Shown one piece after another: positions 8,616 through 18,305 of a stretch of 64,000 nt of DNA (the stretch's first letter is position 1; the number at the start of each line of letters is the position of its first letter). Origin of the DNA: Rhizobium sp. Leaf306 (GTDB taxonomy: Bacteria; Pseudomonadota; Alphaproteobacteria; Rhizobiales; Rhizobiaceae). The notes under the pieces were generated by a model. It saw only the letters and a program-made list of their open reading frames with translations, was not told the origin of the DNA and did no database searches. The stretch is taken from assembly GCF_001423425.1 (NCBI RefSeq), contig NZ_LMNX01000003.1, positions 653,044 through 717,043 on the forward strand, written 5' to 3'. A program made the position numbers and the translations under genes.

Positions 8616-9144
8616 GTCCGCCGCCCTGCGTCACGACAGAGGCGACCTTTGGCGCTGCCTTCTTCTTGACGACATCCTCCAGCGTTACCGGCCGAAGCCC
8701 CTGCGCATCGACGCCAACGTCAAACTGCCGTGGCAGCGGTTTGAGCCGGCCATGCGAGTGGCCGTGGAGGTTGATCGATTTCTTGCCCATCTTGTTCCAG
8801 GTGCGAAACGCGTAGTGGCAGAGGATCAGATGGACATCGTCGATATGAAGCTCATGATAGTGCTGCACGGACGTCCAGCCACTGGCCGACGTCGTGGTCT
8901 CCGGGTCGTTATTGCCGATGATCAGGTGTTTGCGGCCGTTGAGCTTTTCCAGTAGCGCATCGCAATCGCCACCGCGCACGGACATGAAATCGCCGAGATG
9001 CCAGATATCGTCGTCAGCGCCGACTATGTCATTCCAGTATTGAATGAGTGCCTCGTCGTGCGCGACCATGTCCGGGAACGGTCGCCGGTCGATGCGCAAC
9101 ACGCGGGGATCGCCAAAATGAGTGTCGCTGGTGAAGTAGATCAT
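8602..9144 (-). CDS. Small calcineurin-like metallophosphoesterase
   Basis: A 180-residue cytoplasmic protein with the five metallophosphoesterase motifs in order: SDTHFGD at residues 6-12, HLGDFMS, GNNDPE, CHYAFR and GHSHGRL. The spacing suits the compact YfcE/phage-type group that hydrolyses phosphodiesters or phosphomonoesters with a two-metal centre. The last 30 residues (VVKKKAAPKVASVVTQGGG) are Lys/Ala-rich and not part of the fold. The gene overlaps the transglycosylase gene by 14 bases. The natural substrate is unknown. No strong ribosome-binding site is visible before the ATG. Confidence 0.85.
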   Translation of the reverse strand: MIYFTSDTHFGDPRVLRIDRRPFPDMVAHDEALIQYWNDIVGADDDIWHLGDFMSVRGGDCDALLEKLNGRKHLIIGNNDPETTTSASGWTSVQHYHELHIDDVHLILCHYAFRTWNKMGKKSINLHGHSHGRLKPLPRQFDVGVDAQGLRPVTLEDVVKKKAAPKVASVVTQGGGHANG

Positions 9145-9202
9145 GAGGTTTTAACCGGACCGTGCGAGAAGGACAGCCGCATCTATAACGGACATGCCGG
9201 TG

Positions 9203-12200
9203 CTATGCGGTCTCTGTCTTGGCCTCCAGATTTTCTGCCTTAGCTTTGCGGCCGCTGAAGATTCGCCGTACGAGCACGAAAAACAGCGGAACGTAAAGCG
9301 TTGCAAGGATCGTCGCCGTGATCATGCCGCCGATGACCGCCGTACCGATCGCGATGCGGCTCTGTGCACCCGCGCCGGACGAAATTGCAAGCGGCAAAAC
9401 GCCGAAGATGAAGGCAAGACTGGTCATCAGGATCGGTCTTAGCCGCAGGCGGGCGGCTTCCATGGCCGAATCGTAAGCGCTCTTGCCGGACCGTTCCGCC
9501 TGTTCCGCGAACTCGACGATCAGAATCGCATTCTTTGCAGAAAGGCCCATTGTGGTCAGAAGGCCGATCTGGAAGTAAACGTCGTTCTCCAGTCCGCGCA
9601 ACGTGACAGCACAGACCGCTCCGATGATGCCAAGCGGGATGATGAGCATGACCGAGAACGGGATCGACCAGCTTTCGTAAAGTGCTGCAAGGCATAAGAA
9701 GATGACGAGAAGCGACAGCCCGTACAGGATGGGCGCTTGTCCGGCGGACAGTCTTTCCTGGTACGAGAGACTGCTCCAGGCCACCGACGTTCCCGGCAGA
9801 TCCGCTGCCAGTTCCGTCATACGGTCCATTGCCTGACCGGAGCTTAGGCCCGGTCCCGCTTGTCCCTGGATTTCGTAGGACTGCAACCCGTTGAACCGCG
9901 TCAGCGTTGTCGGCGCCTGGGACCAGCTCGTCTTGGCAAACGAAGAGAAAGGTGCCATTTCGCCGCTTGCCGTGCGCACATACCAGCCATCGAGATCCTC
10001 GACAGCGCCGCGGTGGGCGGCATCACCCTGGACGTAGACCCGCTTCACGCGCCCACGGTCCACGAAATCGTTGACATAGACGCCACCCCAGGCTGCGCTC
10101 AGGGTTGCATCGACATCGGACTGCTGGATCCCGAGCGCACCGACCTTTTCGTCGTCTATGTCGATCTGTAACGTCGGGACGTCTTCAAGTCCGCTCGGAC
10201 GTACGCGCGCAAGTGTCGGATCCGCAGTCGCCGCAGCGAGAAGCTGGTCGCGCCGCTGCTTGAATTCCGTCAGGCTGAGATCGCCATTGTTCAAAAGCTG
10301 CATGGTGAAGCCGTTGGACTGACCCAGTCCCTGCACCGATGGCGGTGTCAGCGCAAAGAACTGGGCGTCGCGCAAGGAACGCCCGAGCGCGGCTGTGGCA
10401 CGCGCCACAATCGAGGCGGCCGCGTTCTCTTCGCCCACTCGTTCGTCCCATGGCTTGAACTGCACAAAACCCTGACCGACGTTCTGGCCGGAGCCGCTGA
10501 AACGGAAACCCGAAATCGTAAACAGGCCAGCAATATTCGCCTGCTCCGGTCCGAGGAAGTGGTCTTCGATCGCGGCTGCCGTCTCGACCGTGCGAACACG
10601 GGTTGCGCCGGGGGGAAGGGTGTACTGAACCACGCCGTAACCCTGATCCTCGACCGGAAGAAAGCCGCCGGGAAGTTGGAGGAAGAGAAACACGACGGCG
10701 CCGACCAGCGCACAAAAGGCGATGATCGAAAGCCAGATCCTGCGGATGGCGATCGTGACGGCCGCGAGATAAGTCTTTTGAACCCAGCCGTAACCGCGGT
10801 CGAACATCGTCCCAAACCGCCGGATCAGGCCGCCAGTTCGCTTTGGCGCATCCTCTTTGCCGCGTGGTTTCATCAGCGTTGCGGTCAGGGCCGGCGTCAG
10901 TACCAGCGCCACCACGACCGACAGAACCATTGCGGAGATAACAGTAACCGAGAACTGCCGGTAAATGACACCGGTTGAGCCGCCGAAGAATGCCATCGGA
11001 ACAAACACCGCCGACAGGACCAGCGCGATCGCAATCAACGCCGTCTGGATTTCACCCATCGAGCGAAGCGTCGCGTCACGGGGGCTTAAGTCCGGCTCTT
11101 CCTCCATGACACGTTCGACATTTTCGACGACGACGATCGCGTCATCGACCAGAAGACCGATGGAGAGGACCAGTCCGAATAGGGTGAGCGTGTTGATCGA
11201 ATATCCGAACAGTGCGAGCACGCCGAACGTGCCGAGCACGACGACCGGGACGGCAAGTGCTGGAATAAGCGTCGCGCGCCAGCTGCGCAGGAAGACGAAC
11301 ATGACGATGACGACGAGAACGATCGCCTCGATCAGTGTCTTCACCACTTCCTCGATCGAAAGCCGGATAAACTCGGTGGAGTCACGAGGGTAGGTGACGC
11401 GGTAGCCATCCGGCATGTTTGCCGCTTCGCCATCGATAGCCGCTTTCACCAGCTCGGCCGTTTCAAGCGCGTCCGCGCCGGGGGCAAGCTGAACGGCGAT
11501 GCCGGATGCCGGATGACGGTTGAAACGGGTGAAGCGCGTATAGCTTTCCTGTCCGAGTTCGACGCGGGCGACATCCGCCAAGGTGACACGTGCGCCGCTT
11601 TCGTCTGTGCGGATGACGATCCGCTGGAACTCCTCCGGTGTCGTCAGGCGCGAACGGGCGGTCACGATCGCATTCAGCATCTGCGTGTCGGGGGAGGGTT
11701 GGGCGCCGATCTGGCCGGCCGCAACCTGCGTATTCTGCGCCTCGATCGCGGTGATGACGTCCGACGGCATCATCCCGTATGAAAACAAGCGACCTGGGTC
11801 GAGCCAGACCCGCATCGCGTATTGCGAGCCGAAAAGGTTGGTATCGCCGACGCCGGGAAGGCGACCGATCCGCTCCTGGAGATTGGCGGCAATGTAGTCC
11901 GAAATATCGGAATCCTTCGCCTTATCGGTTTCATCGTAAACTGCGGCGACAAGCAAAAAGTCACTGTTGGACTTCGTAACGGTGAGACCTTGCTGCTGCA
12001 CCTGCTGGGGCAGGCGAGAGAGAGCCTGCTGCACTCTGTTTTGAACCTGAACTTGTGCGATATCGGGATCGGTGCCCTTGTCGAATGTTACCGCGATCGT
12101 GACCTGGCCTTCGGCGCTGGAGGTCGACGTGAAGTAGATGAGGCCGTCGATGCCGGTAAGCTGCTGCTCGATCACCTGTGTCACGCTGGTTTCAAGCGTT

Positions 12201-12367
12201 GCAGCTGAAGCCCCAGTGTAATTGGCGCGGATGTTCACCTGCGGCGGCGCGATATCCGGATACTGCTCGACCGGAAGCGTCAGGATGGAGCCGATACCAC
12301 CCAACATGATCACGATCGCGATCACCCAGGCAAAGATTGGACGATCGACAAAGATACGGCTGATCAT
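9203..12367 (-). CDS. RND multidrug efflux pump, inner-membrane permease (AcrB/MexB type)
   Basis: A 1054-residue proton-driven exporter. It begins with the classic MISRIFVDRPIFAWVIAIVI and has 12 membrane segments with two large periplasmic loops. The proton-relay pair Asp408-Asp409 is in LVLSIGLLVDDAIVVVENV, the same position as in AcrB. FFGGSTGVIYRQFSVT and the second-half LLTTMGLSAKNAILIVEFAE segment are also canonical for the HAE1 subfamily. It overlaps the adaptor gene upstream by 4 bases (ATGA), so the two are translationally coupled. No outer-membrane TolC-type gene follows, so the pump must borrow one from elsewhere. Likely substrates are drugs, detergents or plant phenolics (inference). 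Confidence 0.95.
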   Translation of the reverse strand: MISRIFVDRPIFAWVIAIVIMLGGIGSILTLPVEQYPDIAPPQVNIRANYTGASAATLETSVTQVIEQQLTGIDGLIYFTSTSSAEGQVTIAVTFDKGTDPDIAQVQVQNRVQQALSRLPQQVQQQGLTVTKSNSDFLLVAAVYDETDKAKDSDISDYIAANLQERIGRLPGVGDTNLFGSQYAMRVWLDPGRLFSYGMMPSDVITAIEAQNTQVAAGQIGAQPSPDTQMLNAIVTARSRLTTPEEFQRIVIRTDESGARVTLADVARVELGQESYTRFTRFNRHPASGIAVQLAPGADALETAELVKAAIDGEAANMPDGYRVTYPRDSTEFIRLSIEEVVKTLIEAIVLVVIVMFVFLRSWRATLIPALAVPVVVLGTFGVLALFGYSINTLTLFGLVLSIGLLVDDAIVVVENVERVMEEEPDLSPRDATLRSMGEIQTALIAIALVLSAVFVPMAFFGGSTGVIYRQFSVTVISAMVLSVVVALVLTPALTATLMKPRGKEDAPKRTGGLIRRFGTMFDRGYGWVQKTYLAAVTIAIRRIWLSIIAFCALVGAVVFLFLQLPGGFLPVEDQGYGVVQYTLPPGATRVRTVETAAAIEDHFLGPEQANIAGLFTISGFRFSGSGQNVGQGFVQFKPWDERVGEENAAASIVARATAALGRSLRDAQFFALTPPSVQGLGQSNGFTMQLLNNGDLSLTEFKQRRDQLLAAATADPTLARVRPSGLEDVPTLQIDIDDEKVGALGIQQSDVDATLSAAWGGVYVNDFVDRGRVKRVYVQGDAAHRGAVEDLDGWYVRTASGEMAPFSSFAKTSWSQAPTTLTRFNGLQSYEIQGQAGPGLSSGQAMDRMTELAADLPGTSVAWSSLSYQERLSAGQAPILYGLSLLVIFLCLAALYESWSIPFSVMLIIPLGIIGAVCAVTLRGLENDVYFQIGLLTTMGLSAKNAILIVEFAEQAERSGKSAYDSAMEAARLRLRPILMTSLAFIFGVLPLAISSGAGAQSRIAIGTAVIGGMITATILATLYVPLFFVLVRRIFSGRKAKAENLEAKTETA

Positions 12368-13563
12368 AGCGCGGGGACCGCCTTGTTCTCTGTTGCTTCT
12401 GCGGTCTGCTTCTTACCCAAGTCAACAATCTTGACCTTGTCGTCGGGTTTGACCTTGGAGACGCCTTCAACGATGACCCGGTCTCCGGGAGCAAGGCCTT
12501 CCGTCACAAGCCAGCGATTGCCGACAGCCTGAGCGACCTGTAGCGCACGCCGCTGGACGGTATCTCCCTCGCCGACCACGAGCGCGCTTGCCTCTCCCGT
12601 CGGGCTCCTCGTCACGCTCTGCTGCGGCACGAGGATCGCGTCCTTCGCTTGAGTCTGTGAGAGAACTGCGCGGACATACATGCCTGGCAGCAGGATGGCG
12701 TCGGGGTTCGGAAACTCGGCGCGAAGTGTGACAGATCCGGTCGACGGATTGACGGTGACATCGGTAAACTGGAGTTTGCCCGGAAGCGGATATTCCTGCC
12801 CGTCTTCCAGTTTCAAACGCACCTCGGCCGTGTCCTTGGACAATTCGCTCGAGGCCATCGCATCTCGCAGCTTCAGTAGCGCGGTCGAGGATTGCTGAAT
12901 ATCGACGAAGATCGGGTCGAGGCGCTGGATGGTCGCCAAGGCTTGCGTCTGCTGTGCCGACACGAGCGCACCTGTCGTTACCAGCGAACGGCCGATCCTG
13001 CCGCTGATCGGCGCGGTCACCTTGCTGTAGCGCAGGTTGATCTCCGCGGTCTGGAGCTTCGCATTGTTCTGCGCGACGGCCGCAGTGGCAGACCGGAGCG
13101 CTGCAGTGGCATCCGTAAACGCCTGCTCGCTAACCGCTCCCTTTTGCGCCAGGGGCTTTAAACGTTCGAATTCGATCCGCGCGTTGTCTTCGCCCGCCCG
13201 TGCGCTTTCAAGATTGGCGCGTGCCTCCGCAACCGAGGCTTCGAACAGGCTTGCATCGATCTGGTAGAGCGTGTCTCCCTTCTTGACGAAAGCACCCTCG
13301 GTAAACGAGCGAGCCTCGATGATCCCTGACACCTGGGGCCTGACCTCAGAAGTCTCGAACGGGGATGTGCGACCTGCAAGCTCGTTCACGAGCGGCACGT
13401 CTTCTGTCATCGCCGTCACAATCCCGACTTCCGTTGGCTGGCGCGGTGGCTTTGCTTCCTCCTCTGCCTGCAGATTGCAGCCGGCAAGTGCAACGGCACA
13501 GCCGATGGCTGCAAGCCGCGGCAGCAACCCCTTCTTCGGGTAGGAGAACTGTGTGGGGATCAT
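12364..13563 (-). CDS. RND efflux periplasmic adaptor lipoprotein (AcrA/MexA type)
   Basis: A 399-residue membrane fusion protein. The signal peptide ends in a lipobox, VALAGC, so it should be acylated at about Cys29 and anchored to the inner membrane. The family order is visible: the first lipoyl half-motif around RPQVSGIIEARSFTEGAFVKKGDTLY, an alpha-hairpin rich in Ala/Glu (about 105-165), the second half TAPISGRIGRSLVTTGALV, then beta-barrel and membrane-proximal domains. It bridges the permease to an outer-membrane channel. It is the first gene of the two-gene operon. No TetR-type repressor lies next to it, unlike most acrAB operons. Confidence 0.93.
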   Translation of the reverse strand: MIPTQFSYPKKGLLPRLAAIGCAVALAGCNLQAEEEAKPPRQPTEVGIVTAMTEDVPLVNELAGRTSPFETSEVRPQVSGIIEARSFTEGAFVKKGDTLYQIDASLFEASVAEARANLESARAGEDNARIEFERLKPLAQKGAVSEQAFTDATAALRSATAAVAQNNAKLQTAEINLRYSKVTAPISGRIGRSLVTTGALVSAQQTQALATIQRLDPIFVDIQQSSTALLKLRDAMASSELSKDTAEVRLKLEDGQEYPLPGKLQFTDVTVNPSTGSVTLRAEFPNPDAILLPGMYVRAVLSQTQAKDAILVPQQSVTRSPTGEASALVVGEGDTVQRRALQVAQAVGNRWLVTEGLAPGDRVIVEGVSKVKPDDKVKIVDLGKKQTAEATENKAVPAL

Positions 13564-14105
13564 CGTAATTTGGCCTGTTCCGTCGCTGCCGAGATGAGTT
13601 GCTCGGCAGGTAACGCGGAAGGCGGCAAATCGTACGGTGCTGTTTCATCACGATGTTGCGATGCAATCGCGAGCCGGACTTTTTGTTTCCGAGAGGCCTG
13701 AGAAAGCTGGCCCATGAGAGCTGGCTTGTCCGCAGTTTCTGCAAACAGTTTCAGAGTAGCTGTATGGTGACCGCTTCGACCAGAATATGATAGATATTCT
13801 CTATGACCGTCTGGAAATCCGTTTTGAACGGTGCCGACAGGTTTTTAGAATGTTCCTAAAGTGTTCATATTATCGGTATCTAATATTATAGTTTGCTAAT
13901 TTTGCAACGCGGTCGCGATTCCGCTGCCCCCTTAAATCTAGGGGTATGTCGATTGCTATTTTCTATCAGGTCATTTGTTTCGTGCCTCAATGTCATTCGG
14001 GCACGAACCGCTTGATGGATAGTGGCGATATTTGCGGCGGCGGGCTTTGCAAAGGTCGTGCCTTGTGAGATGGCTCGCGAGCAAGGATGGAGGCGGAACG
14101 AGCTC
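13564..14105. other. 542-base gap between the efflux operon and recQ; divergent promoter region
   Basis: No gene is supported here. The stretch 13780-13915 is clearly more A+T-rich than its surroundings and should hold promoters for the efflux operon (minus) and recQ (plus). It contains the palindrome at 13782-13800 and a weaker inverted repeat (TTTAG...CTAAA, 13844-13860). Short reading frames in the region lack ribosome-binding sites and family features. Confidence 0.6.
13782..13800. promoter_or_regulatory. Candidate operator palindrome upstream of the RND operon
   Basis: AGAATAT (13782-13788) and ATATTCT (13794-13800) are perfect inverted copies around five bases. Size and symmetry suit a dimeric regulator of TetR or MarR type. 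It lies about 220 bases upstream of the adaptor start. The regulator is not encoded in the neighbourhood. Confidence 0.4.
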
Positions 14106-15965
14106 ATGCAAGCGAAATCAACCAGCCAAGATGGTGAACGCAAAAGCGGTATGCAGGCGGATCCGGTCGGGGTTTTGCAGAAGGTTTACGGCTACCCTTC
14201 CTTTCGCGGCGACCAGGAGGCTGTCGTTCGCCATGTTGTTTCGGGCGGAGACGCGGTTGTGCTGTTTCCGACGGGCGCAGGAAAATCCCTGTGCTTTCAG
14301 ATCCCGGCTCTCTGCCGCGACGGCGTCGGCATCGTTGTTTCGCCGCTGATTGCGCTGATGCGCGATCAGGTCGAGGCGTTGAAGCAGATCGGAGTCCGTG
14401 CCGCCTCGATCAATTCCTCCATGCCGCGGGAAACGTTCGGCGAGGTCAAACGCGCGCTGGCGGCTGGCACGCTCGACATGCTGTACGTGACCCCCGAGAG
14501 GATCGTGACATCAGGGTTTCGCGAGTTGATCGGAGACGCCAAGGTCGCGCTGTTTGCAATCGATGAAGCGCATTGCGTCTCGCAATGGGGGCATGATTTT
14601 CGCCCGGAGTATCGGCAGCTCGGTGAACTCGCCGACCTTTACCCGGGCGTGCCGCGTATGGCGCTGACCGCGACCGCCGACCCGCATACGCGGGAAGATC
14701 TCATCGACAGGCTCACCCTGCGCAATGCCCGGGTCTTCACCGCATCGTTCGATCGCCCCAATATTGCCTACGAGATCGTCGAGCGGGATCAGCCGCGCCA
14801 GCAGTTGCTGCGCTTCCTGGAGAATCACAAGGGATCGAGCGGTATCGTCTACTGCCTGTCGCGCGCGAAGGTCGAGGAAATTGCGGAGTGGCTGAGTGCG
14901 CAAGGCATCCGCGCGTTGCCCTACCATGCGGGTATGGACCGGGAGTTTCGCGATGCCAATCAGGACGCCTTCCTGAAAGAGGAAGACCTCTGCCTCGTCG
15001 CGACCGTCGCCTTCGGGATGGGCATCGACAAACCCGATGTACGCTACGTCGCGCACCTGGATTTGCCGAGCTCAGTCGAAGCCTATTATCAGGAGACGGG
15101 CCGTGCCGGTCGTGACGGTCTGCCGTCCGAAGTTTGGATGGCCTACGGGATGGCCGACGTCATTCAGCGCGGCAGGATGATCGACAACGGCACGTCCGGC
15201 GACGACGTCAAGCGGGTCGAGCGCGCCAAGCTCAATGCGTTGCTTGCGATCTGCGAGACAGCCGGCTGCCGACGACAGGCGATCCTCGCACATTTTGGAG
15301 AAGAGCATGCGGGGCATTGCGGAAACTGCGATACCTGCATCAAGCCCGTGGACACCTGGGACGGAACCGAGGCCGCCATCAAGGCGCTCGCTGCCGTGTA
15401 TCGAACAGAGGAACGGTTCGGTACCGGCCATTTGATCGATGTCCTGCTCGGCAATGACAACGAAAAGACACGTCGCTTTGGCCATGTGGACATGCCGGTC
15501 TTCGGTGCGGGAAAGGATCTGGCGCAAAAGACGTGGCAGTCCGTCTATCGCCAGCTTCTGGCCGCAGGCCTGGTGCGCGTCGATCACCAGGCTTTCGGAG
15601 CTTTGAAACTGGAGCCTTCGGCACGCGATGTCTTCCGCCACGAGCGGACCGTCCGTTTCCGCAAGGACCCGGTGACCGGCCGCAAGACGGCACGAGGGCA
15701 AACGTCAGGCTCGAAAAACCCAAGGTCGCAGTTGGGAGAGACCGATGCGGTCTTGTTTGAGGCATTGCGCAAGATGAGAATGACGATTGCGAAGGATCTG
15801 GCGATCCCTCCCTACGTCGTATTTGCCGATGCGACGCTGATCGCGTTTGCAACGCAGCGGCCGACAACCCACGATGCGCTCCTCGGTGTATCCGGCGTCG
15901 GGCAAGCGAAGCTTGAGCGCTATGGCGACGCGTTCCTCGATATTATTCGGGCACACGACGGATAA
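14106..15965 (+). CDS. recQ: ATP-dependent DNA helicase RecQ
   Basis: A 619-residue 3'-5' helicase used in recombination and repair of stalled forks. Helicase motifs are complete: Walker [11 protein letters not shown] (Lys60), DEAH at 153-156 inside [19 protein letters not shown] with the RecQ aromatic loop, [24 protein letters not shown] and [12 protein letters not shown]. The zinc site follows (CRRQAIL, then CGNCDTC), then a winged-helix RQC domain, and an HRDC domain over about the last 85 residues ending [19 protein letters not shown] chose the ATG at 14106 (GGAGG about 11 bases before); the longer in-frame start at 14022 adds no family sequence. It is probably monocistronic. Confidence 0.95.
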   Translation: MQAKSTSQDGERKSGMQADPVGVLQKVYGYPSFRGDQEAVVRHVVSGGDAVVLFPTGAGKSLCFQIPALCRDGVGIVVSPLIALMRDQVEALKQIGVRAASINSSMPRETFGEVKRALAAGTLDMLYVTPERIVTSGFRELIGDAKVALFAIDEAHCVSQWGHDFRPEYRQLGELADLYPGVPRMALTATADPHTREDLIDRLTLRNARVFTASFDRPNIAYEIVERDQPRQQLLRFLENHKGSSGIVYCLSRAKVEEIAEWLSAQGIRALPYHAGMDREFRDANQDAFLKEEDLCLVATVAFGMGIDKPDVRYVAHLDLPSSVEAYYQETGRAGRDGLPSEVWMAYGMADVIQRGRMIDNGTSGDDVKRVERAKLNALLAICETAGCRRQAILAHFGEEHAGHCGNCDTCIKPVDTWDGTEAAIKALAAVYRTEERFGTGHLIDVLLGNDNEKTRRFGHVDMPVFGAGKDLAQKTWQSVYRQLLAAGLVRVDHQAFGALKLEPSARDVFRHERTVRFRKDPVTGRKTARGQTSGSKNPRSQLGETDAVLFEALRKMRMTIAKDLAIPPYVVFADATLIAFATQRPTTHDALLGVSGVGQAKLERYGDAFLDIIRAHDG

Positions 15966-16052
15966 TCGACAGACGACTGTTCGATTGAAAGGTGGAAGCG
16001 CGCTGCGAGCGGCTAATGGTCGTCCCGACACTATATCGGGACGACGCCAGTC

Positions 16053-16463
16053 TTACTGCTTTGTGACGGGAAACGTTCTGAGGCGGTCCGGCGGGCACGT
16101 GCCCTCGATCCCGGCGCGTCTGTCCGCTACGTACTGGATTGCTTTCACGACCTCGAGATCGAGGATCGGCTTCTCCATTACGCCAAGCGTTCCCTTCACG
16201 CCCGCCCCCAGCGCGCCCGGATCGCTCGTCATGAACAAGACGGTGATGTCGGCGATTGCGAGGTCGCGCCCGATGCCCGGCCCGGTTGGACCGTCATCGA
16301 GGTTGACATCGACCAAAGCCATATCCGCTGTGGCCGCAAGCAACGTGGCTTCCGCTCTGTTTCTCGCCACGCCAATGGAATGGTGCCCCAACGCTTCGAC
16401 AGCGTCTTCCAGACCCATTGCAATAATCGGCTGATCTTCGACAATCAGAACATTGAAAGCCAT
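16053..16463 (-). CDS. Single-domain response regulator (receiver only)
   Basis: A 136-residue receiver domain with no output domain. The acidic pocket is Glu9-Asp10 (LIVEDQ), the phosphorylated Asp is Asp52 (ALVDVNLDDG), and the conserved Lys is Lys98 (VMEKPI). The alpha4-beta5 region reads VLFMTSDPGALGAG rather than a CheY sequence. Of the close in-frame ATGs I prefer 16463, because GGAG lies 7 bases upstream; 16469 would leave only one base after the same site. A GGAAC-N18-TT promoter sits just upstream. Alphaproteobacterial single-domain regulators of this kind (such as SdrG of Sphingomonas) act in the phosphorelay to PhyR, a plausible but unproven role here. Confidence 0.85.
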   Translation of the reverse strand: MAFNVLIVEDQPIIAMGLEDAVEALGHHSIGVARNRAEATLLAATADMALVDVNLDDGPTGPGIGRDLAIADITVLFMTSDPGALGAGVKGTLGVMEKPILDLEVVKAIQYVADRRAGIEGTCPPDRLRTFPVTKQ

Positions 16464-16510
16464 TTCCATTCTCCGTTCATGAACACATTTGCGTAATCTC
16501 TTAGTGAACG

Positions 16511-16535
16511 AACGGGCGGAAATGCAGGGTGTTCC
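16511..16535 (-). promoter_or_regulatory. EcfG/RpoE2-type promoter of the single-domain response regulator
   Basis: Reading the minus strand, GGAAC (16535-16531) is followed by exactly 18 bases and TT (16512-16511). It lies about 48 bases before the ATG at 16463. Confidence 0.6.
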
Positions 16536-16569
16536 AGTTTTCGTCACAAATACTTATGGTTGAGCGTGG

Positions 16570-17010
16570 TTATCGCGTGATGCCCCACAGGAATCCGATA
16601 GCCGCCGCAAGCCCAACGGCTCCGATTGGAGATCTTTGGATACCGCGCTTGATGTCGTCCACAATAAGGCGGGGTTCGTTCGCGTACTCGCGGTAGGTTG
16701 CCGGCTCTACGGCTCTGTCCTTCAAACTTTCGAGCTCGGCGCGCAGGGCTGTCAGCGTATCTCGTGCTTTGGCAGTTGCCGAGTTGTCGCGGTCGTGGAC
16801 CGATGCCAGCGCTTCATCGACAAGCGGTTCGTCTGAACTCGTGCTCGGGCCGCCAAAGCCTGTGGCAGTGGACGAAGATGAAACAGGATCGGAACCCGGG
16901 AAGGTCTCCTCGAGGCCCTGTTGCAGGACTTCGTCTGGAGTGCGGGCGCGTTGTGCTGCCTGTTCGCGAAGAAGAGAAGCGGCAGCAGGCGACTGGGAAT
17001 GATCGGCCAT
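16570..17010 (-). CDS. DUF883/ElaB-like membrane-anchored stress protein
   Basis: A 146-residue protein. The N-terminal half is polar and low in complexity (SSSSTATGFGGPSTSSDEP), the middle is a coiled-coil-like helix (AKARDTLTALRAELESLKDRA), and the C-terminus has DDIKRGIQRSPIGAVGLAAAIGFLWGITR, a single membrane helix ending in Arg. That tail matches the ElaB/YqjD (DUF883) pattern of inner-membrane proteins that bind ribosomes in stationary phase in E. coli. I chose the ATG at 17010 (AAGGAAAA 8 bases upstream) over a longer frame from 17142, because the extra 44 residues overlap a long hairpin. It lies downstream of the SDR gene on the same strand. Confidence 0.75.
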   Translation of the reverse strand: MADHSQSPAAASLLREQAAQRARTPDEVLQQGLEETFPGSDPVSSSSTATGFGGPSTSSDEPLVDEALASVHDRDNSATAKARDTLTALRAELESLKDRAVEPATYREYANEPRLIVDDIKRGIQRSPIGAVGLAAAIGFLWGITR

Positions 17011-17099
17011 TGGGTTTTCCTTGCTTGTTTGTGTGGGGATCGAGACATCCTCTGATCCGGCTCGTGTTTCTTTGGGTACCGAAACTCGCTCTTCGAGAA

Positions 17100-17134
17100 C
17101 GGTTTCGGGAGAGGAGCGAGCCTTCCCGAAACCG
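17100..17134 (-). terminator. Perfect 11-bp stem-loop between the SDR and DUF883-like genes
   Basis: CGGTTTCGGGA (17100-17110) and TCCCGAAACCG (17124-17134) are exact inverted copies with a 13-base loop. It begins 17 bases after the SDR stop on the minus strand. With no T-run it could slow or end part of the transcription into the next gene. Confidence 0.5.
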
Positions 17135-17150
17135 AACGACAATGAACGGA

Positions 17151-18014
17151 TCAGATCATGATCTCGCCGCCGGTCACCGGAATGACGGCGCCAGTCATGT
17201 AGCTGCCAAGGTCGGACGCCAAGAGAACATAGGCACCTGCCAATTCGGCTGGCTGGCCCGCACGACCGAGCAGGGTCTGCTCGCCGAACTTCGCCGCCTT
17301 TTCAGCCGGCATGGTCGAGGGAATGAGAGGCGTCCAGATCGGGCCCGGCGCGACGGCATTCACCCGGATCCCATGTTCTGCCAACATTTCGGCAAGACCA
17401 GCCGTGAAGTTGGAGATGGCACCCTTGGTCGAGGCGTAGGCGAGAAGCTGTGGCGAAGGTTGACGCGACTGGATCGACGTCGTGTTGATGATCGAGCTAC
17501 CCGGCTTCATCAGAGAGACAGCCGCCTTCGATAGGAAGAATGGTGCGTAGATGTTGGTCCGGAACGTCTCGTCCCACTCTTCCGCAGTGATATCGGTAAT
17601 GGTGGCATAGGTGCGCTGGAAGGCGGCATTGTTGACGAGGATGTCAATTTTTCCGAGCTCATCGGCCGTGCGCTTCACGAGCGCGTTGCAATGCTCTTCC
17701 GACTTGATGTCTCCGGGAACGACCACTGCCTTGCGGCCTGCTTCGCGCACCCACTTCGCCGTGTCTTCAGCGTCTTCGTGTTCGCTGAGGTACGAAATCA
17801 GGATATCTGCGCCTTCGCGGGCGAATGCGATCGCCACAGCTTTGCCGATGCCTGAGTCAGCACCGGTGATAAGCGCGACCTTGCCCTCAAGACGACCATT
17901 GCCCTTGTAGGAGTGTTCGCCATGATCCGGCGCCGGATCCATCAATGCGGTCTGGCCTGGCGGATCCTGATGCTGGGCGGGATGGGGAGGTGTCGGGCGA
18001 CGTGTTTCTTGCAT
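17151..18014 (-). CDS. SDR-family oxidoreductase (general stress protein 39 / YdaD-like)
   Basis: A 287-residue classical short-chain dehydrogenase with the roughly 40-residue Pro/His-rich leader typical of the GSP39/YdaD group (QETRRPTPPHPAQHQDPPGQ). ITGADSGIGKAVA is the cofactor loop, NNAAFQ the strand-4 motif, INTTSIQS holds the catalytic Ser, and AYASTKGA gives the YxxxK pair. It reduces or oxidises an unknown carbonyl substrate in the cytoplasm. A GGAAC-N18-TT promoter lies directly upstream, which fits the stress-protein label. The DUF883-like gene follows on the same strand. Confidence 0.88.
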   Translation of the reverse strand: MQETRRPTPPHPAQHQDPPGQTALMDPAPDHGEHSYKGNGRLEGKVALITGADSGIGKAVAIAFAREGADILISYLSEHEDAEDTAKWVREAGRKAVVVPGDIKSEEHCNALVKRTADELGKIDILVNNAAFQRTYATITDITAEEWDETFRTNIYAPFFLSKAAVSLMKPGSSIINTTSIQSRQPSPQLLAYASTKGAISNFTAGLAEMLAEHGIRVNAVAPGPIWTPLIPSTMPAEKAAKFGEQTLLGRAGQPAELAGAYVLLASDLGSYMTGAVIPVTGGEIMI

Positions 18015-18046
18015 GGTTTGATCTCCAGTCTAGCGTTCTGAGCAGA

Positions 18047-18071
18047 AACAAGCTGATCCACAATCGGTTCC
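18047..18071 (-). promoter_or_regulatory. EcfG/RpoE2-type promoter of the GSP39-like gene
   Basis: On the minus strand GGAAC (18071-18067) is followed by exactly 18 bases and TTT (18048-18046). It lies about 32 bases before the ATG at 18014, so the transcript would have a short leader. Confidence 0.62.
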
Positions 18072-18253
18072 GTTGTCGCTCACTCAGCCTCTTCGAAAGC
18101 GCTCCAGTCGGGCCGGGGAAACTAAAAGTTGACTTTCGGGAGCGTAGCCGCTATTTGTGGTTTATCGATATTTTGCTTGCTGATCTTTGGTTATTGCGCT
18201 TCGAACGAAGCGCCTGAGCGAACTTCCTCTTCAAAACAAATCGCTATCACCTT

Positions 18254-18274
18254 CTGCAAGATCTCGTTTTGCAG
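18254..18274 (+). other. Small leader stem-loop of the cold-shock gene
   Basis: CTGCAA (18254-18259) pairs with TTGCAG (18269-18274) in the untranslated leader about 30 bases before the cold-shock start. Leaders of csp genes often fold differently with temperature; this helix could be part of such a switch. Confidence 0.35.
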
Positions 18275-18305
18275 ATATCTTCTCTATGCTTTGAAAGGGT
18301 TCACT

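Noticed and set aside
13560..13577. GGAAC on the minus strand just upstream of the efflux adaptor gene
   Set aside because: The base pair 18 positions later is CC, not TT, and the distance to the start codon is too short; not an EcfG-type promoter.
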